DNA from: CAZEPT01 sp964514225
Lineage (GTDB): Bacteria; Patescibacteriota; Minisyncoccia; Phycocordibacterales; UBA9973
Length of the DNA: 19,873 bases
Reading direction: 5' to 3'
NCBI GenBank assembly: GCA_964514225.1
Contig: CAZEPT010000006.1
Location: 1-19,873, forward strand
Part shown: positions 1-5,997 of the stretch, in pieces
Numbering within the stretch: the stretch's first letter is position 1
How the letters are laid out: each line of letters begins with the position of its first letter
Made by a program: the position numbers and the translations under genes
The notes under the pieces: model-generated
Database searches by the model: none
What the model was told of the DNA's origin: nothing
Seen by the model: only the letters and a program-made list of their open reading frames with translations

Positions 1-52
1 CGCAACCTCCCGCGTGACAGGCGGGTGCTCTAACCAGTTGAGCTACGACTGC
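1..52 (-). tRNA. tRNA-Asp (GTC), 3' part cut off by window start
   Basis: Read on the minus strand, the 5' acceptor strand (52-46), a D-arm with the usual AGTTGGTTA loop, and an anticodon arm with stem CCCGC/GCGGG and loop CTGTCAC are visible, giving anticodon GTC (Asp). The T-arm and 3' acceptor strand lie outside the window. It is the last of three minus-strand tRNA genes (fMet, Met, Asp), probably transcribed together. Its 5' flank holds two hairpins. Confidence 0.93.
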
Positions 53-62
53 ATATTATATT

Positions 63-115
63 TATCAACTTAGGCGCTCTGTCTGTTGATATTAGCATAA
101 AAAAACTTCTTATGC
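63..115 (-). other. two hairpins in the tRNA-Met/tRNA-Asp spacer
   Basis: Two inverted repeats lie just upstream of tRNA-Asp: TATCAAC (63-69) with GTTGATA (85-91), and GCATAA (95-100) with TTATGC (110-115). Neither is followed by a clean U-run on the minus strand, so they look more like processing or spacer hairpins than terminators. Function is inferred only from position. Confidence 0.45.
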
Positions 116-117
116 AC

Positions 118-241
118 TGTGTCGACTTTGGGAACTTCCCTTACAGGGACGGTATACCTTTCGTGTTTTCTCAAAGTAGAACTTTTCGAAAACATACTCA
201 AGGTCATCGTTCCCTCCCCGAAAGCACATAAATGTGCTTTC
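118..241 (-). other. structured trailer of tRNA-Met with an anti-T-arm segment
   Basis: Reading the minus strand 3' of tRNA-Met, there is first a hairpin (241-220; 9-bp stem, loop of 4). Next comes a segment (218-200) complementary to the tRNA's own variable loop, T-loop and 3' T-stem (252-264 plus 270-275, with the 5-nt T-stem strand 265-269 bulged out), 19 pairs in all. A second hairpin follows (194-164; 7 bp, then a G-A/G-A internal loop, then 4 bp). The stretch ends in a degenerate sense copy of the T-arm/acceptor that includes an exact 9-bp direct repeat of the tRNA 3' end (118-126 versus 243-251). The complementarity is seen directly; any regulatory or processing role is inference. It could instead be debris of an element that integrates at tRNA 3' ends. 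The downstream flank of tRNA-Gln has the same order of parts. Confidence 0.55.
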
Positions 242-244
242 TTG

Positions 245-318
245 TGTCGACGGGAGGGAACGATCCTCCGACCTTAGCTTTATGAGTGCTACGCTCTAAC
301 CAACTGAGCTACGCCGAC
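245..318 (-). tRNA. tRNA-Met (CAT), elongator type (or tRNA-Ile2)
   Basis: The minus-strand cloverleaf has acceptor GTCGGCG/CGTCGAC, D-stem GCTC/GAGC, anticodon loop CTCATAA (anticodon CAT), T-stem GGAGG/CCTCC and discriminator A. C11:G24 in the D-stem is the elongator pattern, unlike the CAT tRNA at 427-497. The innermost anticodon-stem pair is A-A. CAT alone cannot separate elongator Met from lysidine-modified Ile2. No CCA is encoded. Confidence 0.93.
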
Positions 319-340
319 ATATAATGATGGTTCTTCTTTT

Positions 341-379
341 TCGGCTAAGCGGAATCTGTAACCAAACAGCTAGGCCGAC
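341..379 (-). pseudogene. degenerate 5'-half copy of a tRNA
   Basis: On the minus strand, the sequence starting at 379 closely repeats the 5' half of tRNA-Met: acceptor strand GTCGGC, the two-base linker, start of the D-stem, and TTGGTTA of the D-loop. It then diverges and has no anticodon arm or T-arm. It lies between tRNA-fMet and tRNA-Met in the same orientation. It could be a relic duplication or part of a structured spacer, since its own TCGGC can pair with GCCGA near 341-345. Confidence 0.5.
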
Positions 380-426
380 ATGCTTGCGAGTATGAGCAAA
401 AATGAAATCTGTCACATTTCGCAGTG

Positions 427-497
427 TTGCGGGGTCTAGAATCGAACTAGAGTCTCAAGGTTATGAGCCTTGCGAGGTACCACTCCTCTACCCCGCA
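427..497 (-). tRNA. initiator tRNA-fMet (CAT)
   Basis: The minus-strand cloverleaf has acceptor TGCGGGG/CCCCGCA, D-stem GAGG/CCTC, anticodon loop CTCATAA (CAT), T-stem TCTAG/CTAGA, discriminator A and no encoded CCA. A11:U24 in the D-stem is the purine-11/pyrimidine-24 pair that marks bacterial initiators. Position 1:72 is U:A rather than the usual C-A mismatch, and the three pairs before the anticodon loop are A:U, G:C, G:C instead of three G:C. The D-loop is short (7 nt). It heads the minus-strand fMet-Met-Asp array. Confidence 0.93.
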
Positions 498-550
498 TAA
501 TAAATATGCTTTACCCAGTATATATAAAAAAGCTCAAAAAATCAAGCATC

Positions 551-579
551 AAAAAACTCCCCCAATAGGAGAGTTTTTT
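551..579 (-). terminator. intrinsic terminator of the YtxH-like gene
   Basis: An A-run/T-run hairpin with core CTC..CC/GG..GAG and a loop of about 5 lies between the stop codon at 614 and the tRNA array. On the minus strand the single core mismatch becomes a G-U wobble and the stem is followed by six U, so termination of leftward transcription is favoured. The reverse strand could also terminate. Confidence 0.75.
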
Positions 580-613
580 GATAGGGAGACGAATACCGCG
601 TCTTCTATTTTTT

Positions 614-1036
614 CTACTTCGTTTTCTTTGCAGCTTTCTTGACTGCTTTTTTTGCAACAGTCACAGCTTTTGCAACCACTTTCTTTGCCCCAGTTTTTGC
701 AACAGCCTTCTTTGCAGTTGGCTTATTGTTACCTGCGATCATTTTCCAGTGACGCTTAAGCTCTTTAACGAGTTTATCGAGTTCAGCTTGATCTACGACA
801 GATGCGTATTTAGCGGCAACGCCATCAACGATACTGTTGTAGACTGGCTCAGTGACTTCTTTGACGGATTCCATCTTCTCGACGATTTCTCCTTTCATTT
901 TAATCACCCAACCTTTCATCTTCTTTCTATTTTTTTCACCTGCTGGTCCGAAGAAAAAATATCCTGCAGCTGCGAGTGCGGCAACGCCAGCACCAACTGC
1001 TACTGCTTTACCTAGAGTACTGTTTTTATTTTTCAT
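614..1036 (-). CDS. YtxH-like membrane protein with Lys/Ala-rich tail
   Basis: A 140-residue protein. One hydrophobic, glycine/alanine-rich membrane segment lies at about residues 9-30 and is followed by GPAGEKNRKKMKG, which resembles the YtxH/gas-vesicle-like small membrane protein pattern. A charged helical region follows at about 35-95. The last 40 residues are Ala/Lys repeats (AKKAV.., KKAAKK) like a histone H1 tail and could bind DNA or polyanions. The ATG at 1036 was chosen because an upstream in-frame ATG (1120) lies inside the -35 box of the promoter at 1092-1120, and because the predicted transcript starts near 1085. The gene stands alone, with its own promoter and terminator. Similar YtxH-like proteins with Lys/Ala tails are common in Patescibacteria, but their function is unknown. 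The family call is from pattern only. Confidence 0.75.
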   Translation of the reverse strand: MKNKNSTLGKAVAVGAGVAALAAAGYFFFGPAGEKNRKKMKGWVIKMKGEIVEKMESVKEVTEPVYNSIVDGVAAKYASVVDQAELDKLVKELKRHWKMIAGNNKPTAKKAVAKTGAKKVVAKAVTVAKKAVKKAAKKTK

Positions 1037-1061
1037 AAAACTGTATGTTAATTGATTAATG

Positions 1062-1081
1062 ATATCGTCGACGTACGATAT
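1062..1081. promoter_or_regulatory. inverted repeat in the 5' UTR of the YtxH-like gene
   Basis: Arms ATATCGT (1062-1068) and ACGATAT (1075-1081) are separated by CGACGT. The repeat begins about 4 bases downstream of the expected transcription start (~1085), so it could be a repressor operator or a hairpin at the very 5' end of the mRNA. It is seen directly; the function is inferred. Confidence 0.5.
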
Positions 1082-1091
1082 GTATACTTTT

Positions 1092-1120
1092 ATTATAGTA
1101 TGCCTATAAAAAAATTCCAA
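1092..1120 (-). promoter_or_regulatory. sigma70-type promoter of the YtxH-like gene
   Basis: On the minus strand: -35 TTGGAA (1120-1115), 17-bp spacer, perfect -10 TATAAT (1097-1092). Predicted start near 1085 gives a leader of about 50 nt. Confidence 0.8.
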
Positions 1121-1136
1121 TTATTTACCTACTAAT

Positions 1137-2504
1137 CTACATTGTTGAAAGTGACGCTCTGGTGATTGCTCCGACGTATCCGGCAGCTGGACTGATGTTT
1201 CGAGCGAGCTGAAGTTTAATCACTGCAGCTTGAGTCGCCGGACCGAAGTATGTTGATTCAAGCCCAGCTGATCCTGTACCTGAAACAGAAACTGTGTAGC
1301 CATGAGCGTTGAGGTATTTCTGAAGCGCACGGACATCATCCCCAGTCATTCCGATTGTAAGGTTTCGTGACAAGATAAGTGTTGAACCGCCAGTAATAGG
1401 AGGCACTGGTGATGGTGTTGGCGTGACGACTGGCGTATTTGAGACAGGGTGAGCTGTCATATATGCTCGAGTAGTTGCTCCGTAATATCCATCAGCTGGT
1501 TTGATACCGGCTTGTGTTTGATATTCAATCAGTGCTGACTTTGTAATTGATCCAAAATTCCCTGTTGCTCCTGCACTCGCGAGCAATCGAGCCGCAGAGC
1601 CTGTATTTGCTTTAATGAGATGATTTTGGAGAGCAACTACAAGAGCACCTGATGAGCCGACAGTGAGGTCACCTTCTGGTAACATGCTCGGACTGGTCGG
1701 ATTTGATCCAGCTGGGATACGCGCGAGTGCATCTGTAATTTGTGTTGGGAGTGTGATGTTTTGATTACTAGCTGCAGTAAATGTTGTTCTAAAATTTCTC
1801 ACCAAGAATTCTGCGAGCGCATCATCGTCGCTTGTTTGACCAAGAATACCTTCTAAGAGATTTATTTTTTCAGCGACTGGGAATTCAGTAAGAAGCCGTG
1901 GATATGGGTCAGTCGGGGTGCCGGAGTCATTATGAATTTCAAAGTGAAGATGCGCTGCACCACCTGATGCATTTCCGGTATTGCCGACATAGCCAATAAG
2001 GTCACCTTGTTTCAGAACATCACCAGTTGAGATACCTTCGCCTATTTTATCTAAGTGCATATAGACAAATGTTTCTCCTCCTGGATTAGCAGTATACACA
2101 TAGAGCCCTTCACTTGGACCGGTCCCTGTTCGGACAACAACCGCAGGTGTTGGAGACACGATTGGTGTTCCACTCACTGCCATAATATCTTCACCCTCAT
2201 GTGTACGTGCACCTCCATCACGGGGGTCACCAAAGTTTGGTGAGATAGTATGTCGCCCGACACCAAATAAGACCGGAATGTATACTGACGGATTAGCAGT
2301 ATCAGGAAGATCGTTTATTTTTGCTTGAAGTTCGTTTGATTGTCGTCGATATCCATCAATTTGACTCCGTCTTGTCGCCCATGATTCGAGAGAACCATCA
2401 CTTGTTTGAGCATGTACGAAAACTGGTGCGATTAAAAGAGAGAGAAATAATAATGGCGTTGTTACTTTTTTAAGAAGCTGTGTTTTTTGAAAGAATATAT
2501 TCAT
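1137..2504 (-). CDS. secreted M23 (LytM-type) peptidase with two peptidoglycan-binding domains
   Basis: A 455-residue protein. A signal peptide at about 1-33 (hydrophobic PLLFLSLLIAPVFVHAQ) indicates export. The M23 domain at about 80-205 has HEGED (H102, D106) and HLHFE (H185, H187). By comparison with LytM, H102, D106 and H187 would bind zinc, and H150 and H185 would act in catalysis. A helical linker follows, then two PG_binding_1-type repeats (about 280-350 and 382-455), each with the 'D/G-x-V-x-A-L-Q' start and a 'Y-x-G-x-x-T-R-A' end, separated by a Pro/Thr linker. Expected role: cleavage of peptidoglycan cross-links outside the membrane, either for the cell's own wall remodelling or on a host wall. 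The gene is monocistronic and no good promoter was found. All active-site residues are present, so an active enzyme is likely. Confidence 0.9.
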   Translation of the reverse strand: MNIFFQKTQLLKKVTTPLLFLSLLIAPVFVHAQTSDGSLESWATRRSQIDGYRRQSNELQAKINDLPDTANPSVYIPVLFGVGRHTISPNFGDPRDGGARTHEGEDIMAVSGTPIVSPTPAVVVRTGTGPSEGLYVYTANPGGETFVYMHLDKIGEGISTGDVLKQGDLIGYVGNTGNASGGAAHLHFEIHNDSGTPTDPYPRLLTEFPVAEKINLLEGILGQTSDDDALAEFLVRNFRTTFTAASNQNITLPTQITDALARIPAGSNPTSPSMLPEGDLTVGSSGALVVALQNHLIKANTGSAARLLASAGATGNFGSITKSALIEYQTQAGIKPADGYYGATTRAYMTAHPVSNTPVVTPTPSPVPPITGGSTLILSRNLTIGMTGDDVRALQKYLNAHGYTVSVSGTGSAGLESTYFGPATQAAVIKLQLARNISPAAGYVGAITRASLSTM

Positions 2505-2620
2505 GCACTATTTTTTTAATGAGTAATTTCCATAAGAAAACATAAAAGACTATTTTATGTCTTGCATATATAGAGACGTTTAGTACCCTAGAGTCTTACC
2601 TTTACACAAGTGCAAAATAC

Positions 2621-3046
2621 CTATGAAACTTTTTCAACGTATTCTTTAAAATTAGTTAGGATTGCTTGCCATCCACCTCGCTGCATTTCAATCGGATTCT
2701 CTGTCTCAGGATCAAAGGTTTCCGTAACATGAGTCCTCTCGTGGGTTTCATCAAAAGTAACCGTGACATTTCTTCCGTCACCAATCGTATAACAAATTTC
2801 TTTCCCTGGTATAACCTTGGTATAGATTCCACCGAAGTCAAAACCAAAGCTTCCATCTTTCGCTTCCATTCGATAACTAAACATTCCACCTTCTGTCAGA
2901 TTATTCTCAGCTTTCGGTGTATGCCAATCATCTGAGGCATTGTTCCACTGTTTAATATGCTCAGGCAAAGTAAAATACTGCCAGACTTTTTCAAGTGGTG
3001 CGTTAACAATAACTTCGACGGTTATTTTTTGTGTTTGGTTTTCCAT
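2621..3046 (-). CDS. SRPBCC / AHSA1-family protein
   Basis: A 141-residue protein of the START-like SRPBCC fold. An N-terminal strand with 'VNAPLEKVWQYFT' is followed by 'EHIKQWN', a 'WHTP...GG.F.YRMEAKDGSFGFDFGG.Y' block and a C-terminal helix 'GGWQAILTNFKEYVEK', the pattern of the AHSA1 (activator of Hsp90 ATPase 1-like) group. These proteins bind hydrophobic ligands; this subgroup has no defined substrate. The second ATG (3046) is preferred over 3061 because homologous proteins, as I recall them, start with MEN-x-T. The gene lies 27 bases downstream of the small membrane protein gene on the same strand. The close match to a form common in free-living bacteria (for example Bacteroidota) may point to transfer; this is from memory. 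Confidence 0.85.
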   Translation of the reverse strand: MENQTQKITVEVIVNAPLEKVWQYFTLPEHIKQWNNASDDWHTPKAENNLTEGGMFSYRMEAKDGSFGFDFGGIYTKVIPGKEICYTIGDGRNVTVTFDETHERTHVTETFDPETENPIEMQRGGWQAILTNFKEYVEKVS

Positions 3047-3073
3047 ATAAATTTGATGCAATACTAATAATTT

Positions 3074-3400
3074 CTATATCTTTCTATCAGATGATCCATT
3101 GTTTTTATGTGGTACACCCCACTGCCAATGAGGCTTCTCTCCTTTCTTGTAGCAAATACGAAAAAGCGTCACAGTCAGAAGTGTTGCGGGTAAAATAAAA
3201 GTAAAGATAACTTCGCGGAAAAGAGAATTTTCATCAACAGTTAAAGCAAATGCCATGAGAGCAATAATATACACCCCGATTACCACCCAACCCTGCCAAC
3301 GGACAGGCGTCCATCCCCAACCGTATAATTTTCTTTTGAACCAAAGATTATTAGGGTTATCTTTCAAATATTCGATATGTTCTTTGATAAAATTCGTCAT
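3074..3400 (-). CDS. small two-span membrane protein, unknown function
   Basis: A 108-residue protein. A basic, aromatic N-terminus (residues 1-37, with 'LWFKRKLYGWGWTPVRWQGW') is followed by two hydrophobic segments at about 38-56 and 63-83 with a short acidic loop between, and a basic C-terminus. This suggests a membrane protein with both ends in the cytoplasm. I do not recognise a named family. It precedes the SRPBCC gene on the same strand and the two are probably co-transcribed. No convincing promoter was found upstream. Confidence 0.75.
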   Translation of the reverse strand: MTNFIKEHIEYLKDNPNNLWFKRKLYGWGWTPVRWQGWVVIGVYIIALMAFALTVDENSLFREVIFTFILPATLLTVTLFRICYKKGEKPHWQWGVPHKNNGSSDRKI

Positions 3401-3472
3401 ACATACATTTTACCCCGAATAAACAAAAGAACATACCCAAAAACTCTTTTTTTTGCTATATTATACAAATAT

Positions 3473-3543
3473 TGCCTGATCGTCTAATGGTAGGACTACG
3501 GTTTCTGGTACCGTCTATTGGGGTTCGAGTCCCTGTCAGGCAG
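3473..3543 (+). tRNA. tRNA-Gln (CTG)
   Basis: Acceptor TGCCTGA/TCAGGCA, D-stem GTCT/GGAC, anticodon stem ACGGT/ACCGT with loop TTCTGGT (anticodon CTG), and T-loop TTCGAGT. U1:A72 and discriminator G73 fit glutaminyl-tRNA identity. No CCA is encoded (GCAA follows). It is the only plus-strand tRNA in the window, and its 3' flank carries an unusual structured region. Confidence 0.95.
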
Positions 3544-3550
3544 CAAGCGA

Positions 3551-3829
3551 ATTTTTTGGTACAGCCATGTATCAAAAAATATGCTCGATTGCTCGTCTGA
3601 CGGGGATTCGAAAACCGCAAGCGGTATACAATCGAGTGAAGCGAGGCTTGTCGCTGAGGTGGGGTCGAGAGTACTTAGGAGAATTCGAGCAGAGCGAAGA
3701 ATTATACTTAGTAACTTGTGACCGAATCCCTGTTTGTTTAAAGACTTGGGCTTCGAATCCTGTGATAAAGCACCCGCGACGGTAGTCGAGAATCCCTGTC
3801 TATTTGAATGCTGTTGTGAAATAGTACCC
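3551..3829 (+). other. structured non-coding trailer of tRNA-Gln with an anti-T-arm segment
   Basis: No credible gene lies here. Eight bases after the tRNA is a 12-bp hairpin (3551-3562/3569-3580, loop of 6) with its T-run in the 5' arm. The segment 3595-3612 pairs without a break (18 pairs, three of them G-U) with T-loop, T-stem and acceptor of tRNA-Gln (3524-3541). It lies inside a loop closed by CTCGATTG (3584-3591) and CAATCGAG (3629-3636), beside a small ACCGC/GCGGT hairpin (3614-3625). Degenerate sense copies of the T-arm (GAATCCCTGT-like) follow near 3724, 3754 and 3790, and a weaker one near 3659. The tRNA-Met flank has the same order of parts. Whether this is a regulatory RNA, a processing signal or element debris cannot be settled from the sequence. 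Confidence 0.55.
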
Positions 3830-4336
3830 TTACTTCTCGTGAATAATAACAGTTTGAATTAAATAATCTGGATTAATGAGGACTGGAAGTGCAATATTGA
3901 ACTGTCCGAGGGTCTTTTCTATCTGAGCTGTAAAGAGCGTCTGACTACATTTAGTGAGACGTGTTTTATCGTAATCAATCACAAGCTCTATCGCTTCAGG
4001 CGCAATAGCAAAGAGTGCCAAAATTGCATCTTTCGGAATCACTGAATATGCCCCATCTAATTTTTCAGCATCAGTCGGACCAGCAAATAAAAGCTCAATC
4101 GTTTTGAGTGGAACATTTACTTTTGAAGCGAGCACATGGCGCTCGACCGGTAAGACATAGTCGCAGACCTCACGCTTGGGGTCTTTTTTTTCATTTGGGA
4201 AATAGAGCGTGACCGTGTAGTCAGTCTCTCTGGTGTACGTCTTAAATGACTGCTCTTCCAAAAAGTACGACAATACAATACGAAAAATACTTCCGAGAAT
4301 CACCAATATTAAAAGCCAAGCAAAAAGTTTTTTCAT
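3830..4336 (-). CDS. membrane-anchored GerMN-domain protein
   Basis: A 168-residue protein. An N-terminal membrane anchor at about 4-24 has no lipobox cysteine. A domain of GerMN type follows (about 40-160): 'VTLYFPN' strand, 'REVCDYVLPVERHV' and 'PLKTIELLFAGPTDAEKLDGAYSVIPKDAILALFAI', matching the usual 'A-lv-x-LL-x-G-P' core. GerMN domains occur in spore-germination lipoproteins and in unrelated envelope proteins of non-spore-formers; the ligand is unknown. ATG at 4336 is 3 bases after the pyrG stop, so it is the last gene of the prfB-ftsEX-pyrG operon. An envelope role is inferred from the anchor. Confidence 0.7.
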   Translation of the reverse strand: MKKLFAWLLILVILGSIFRIVLSYFLEEQSFKTYTRETDYTVTLYFPNEKKDPKREVCDYVLPVERHVLASKVNVPLKTIELLFAGPTDAEKLDGAYSVIPKDAILALFAIAPEAIELVIDYDKTRLTKCSQTLFTAQIEKTLGQFNIALPVLINPDYLIQTVIIHEK

Positions 4337-4339
4337 ATA

Positions 4340-5995
4340 TTATTTATTCCCTCTCGCGTAGGCGTTCTTCACAAAGAGTGAAAAGAGTGGATGAGGTGCG
4401 AGTGGTCGGGCTAAAAATTCCGGATGGAATTGGACAGCGACAAAAAATGGATGAATATTTTTTGGAAGCTCCATAATCTCAACGAGCGAGTCATCAGGCG
4501 ACACACCTGAGAAGACTATCCCTTTGGCTTCTAATCGTGCTCTGTAGTCATTATTGACCTCATAGCGGTGGCGGTGGCGCTCAGTGATGGTGTTTGTTTG
4601 ATACGCAGTATACGCTTGGGTATTTTTGAGGATATGAGCTTTGTACGAACCGAGGCGCATGTTGCCTCCGTACTTCTCTTCTGATAGGTTCACCATTTGA
4701 GACTTCATGATGTGAATGAGCGGGTTGCTTGTCTTTGGATTAACTTCCTGTGTGTGAGCATCTTTGAGCTTGAGAACATTTCGAGCAAACTCAACGATAG
4801 CCAACTGCATTCCATAACAGATACCAAAGTATGGAATCTTATTTTTTCGGACATACTCGATCACCTTTATCTTGCCTTCGATTCCACGAGAACCGAATCC
4901 TCCAGGAATGAGCACGCCATCAAATCCGCTCAGTGCTCCGAGCTTCTTTTTACCTGTTTCAAAATCAACGACGTTAATCCACGTAAGCTCTGCTTTGAGA
5001 TTTTGAGCATAGGCAGAATACTTGAGGGCTTCGATGACTGAAACATACGCATCCGAGAAAAGATATTCGCCGGTATCGAAGTATTTTCCAATGACAGCAA
5101 TCTTTACTTTTTTTGTAGCGGTGTGGCTTTTTTTAACAAATGAATTCCAAGCAGACGCTTCAGTGTGAGTCGTTTGCTTTTTCTTATTGAGCCCCATGAT
5201 TGAAATGAGCATGTCGGTTAGGCCTTCTTTTTCAAAATTTGCAGGAACATCATAGATGCTATTCACATCCGGTGCAGCGATGATGCGTTCAGGTGCGATG
5301 TTGCAGAAGACGGAAATCTTTTCTTTACGCTTTTGATCGAGCGGATCTTGGCTTCGAGCAATAATAAGGTCAGGGAGTATTCCTGAAGCGTTGAGTGTTC
5401 GAACTGCAGTCTGGGTCGGCTTAGTCTTCATCTCACCGACTTTTGATGGTACAGGAAGATATGAAACCATACCAAAAAAAACATCTTGGTGATGCTTGAT
5501 CTTCATCATACGTGCAGCTTCTAAAAAGAGCATGTTCTGATATTCACCAACAGTTCCCCCGATCTCAACGATCGTGACTTCAGCTCCAGCTTTCTTCTGA
5601 GCGTTTTCAATACGCTCAATGACTTCGAGTGGAATATGCGGGACGACTTCAACACACTTACCTTTATAAAAGAGTGAACGTTCTTTTTCGATGACTGACT
5701 GATACACTCGTCCGGTCGTCATGTAGTTGATGCGAGTGAGATCAGTATTTAAAAATCGCTCATAGTTCCCCATATCTTGATCGGTCTCATCACCATCAGA
5801 GAGGACAAACACCTCGCCATGTTCAGTAGGATTCATCGTACCCGCATCGATGTTAATATACGGATCGATTTTGAGTGCTGTTACGGAAAATCCCCTATTT
5901 TTTAAAATACGAGCAATAGACGACGAAGCAACTCCCTTTCCAACTCCCGAGATAACACCACCAACTATGAAGAGATATTTGGGATTTTTGATCAT
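4340..5995 (-). CDS. pyrG: CTP synthase (glutamine hydrolysing)
   Basis: 551 residues, the usual length. It converts UTP to CTP using ATP and glutamine, the last step of de novo pyrimidine nucleotide synthesis. The synthetase domain (1-270) has the P-loop-like GGVISGVGKG (12-21), DPYINIDAGTMNP (44-56) and HGEVFVLSDGDETD. The class I glutamine amidotransferase domain (about 295-545) has PGGFGSRG, the nucleophile C393 in GICYGMQ, and H524/E526 in VQFHPEF. It starts 2 bases after the ftsX stop and has no Shine-Dalgarno sequence, so translational coupling is likely. All catalytic residues are present. Confidence 0.98.
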   Translation of the reverse strand: MIKNPKYLFIVGGVISGVGKGVASSSIARILKNRGFSVTALKIDPYINIDAGTMNPTEHGEVFVLSDGDETDQDMGNYERFLNTDLTRINYMTTGRVYQSVIEKERSLFYKGKCVEVVPHIPLEVIERIENAQKKAGAEVTIVEIGGTVGEYQNMLFLEAARMMKIKHHQDVFFGMVSYLPVPSKVGEMKTKPTQTAVRTLNASGILPDLIIARSQDPLDQKRKEKISVFCNIAPERIIAAPDVNSIYDVPANFEKEGLTDMLISIMGLNKKKQTTHTEASAWNSFVKKSHTATKKVKIAVIGKYFDTGEYLFSDAYVSVIEALKYSAYAQNLKAELTWINVVDFETGKKKLGALSGFDGVLIPGGFGSRGIEGKIKVIEYVRKNKIPYFGICYGMQLAIVEFARNVLKLKDAHTQEVNPKTSNPLIHIMKSQMVNLSEEKYGGNMRLGSYKAHILKNTQAYTAYQTNTITERHRHRYEVNNDYRARLEAKGIVFSGVSPDDSLVEIMELPKNIHPFFVAVQFHPEFLARPLAPHPLFSLFVKNAYARGNK

Positions 5996-5997
5996 GG

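Noticed and set aside
341..379. A fourth functional tRNA in the fMet-Met-Asp array
   Set aside because: Only the acceptor strand and a D-arm-like part are present; no anticodon arm or T-arm can be folded.
578..1015. 145-codon plus-strand frame opposite the YtxH-like gene
   Set aside because: It is the mirror of the Lys/Ala repeats, giving Phe/Cys/Ser-rich nonsense, and starts within the terminator. The minus-strand gene has its own promoter and terminator.
3567..3785. 72-codon plus-strand frame downstream of tRNA-Gln
   Set aside because: It runs through the hairpin, the anti-T-arm and the T-arm copies, and its protein has no domain-like pattern. The structured non-coding explanation accounts for the same bases.
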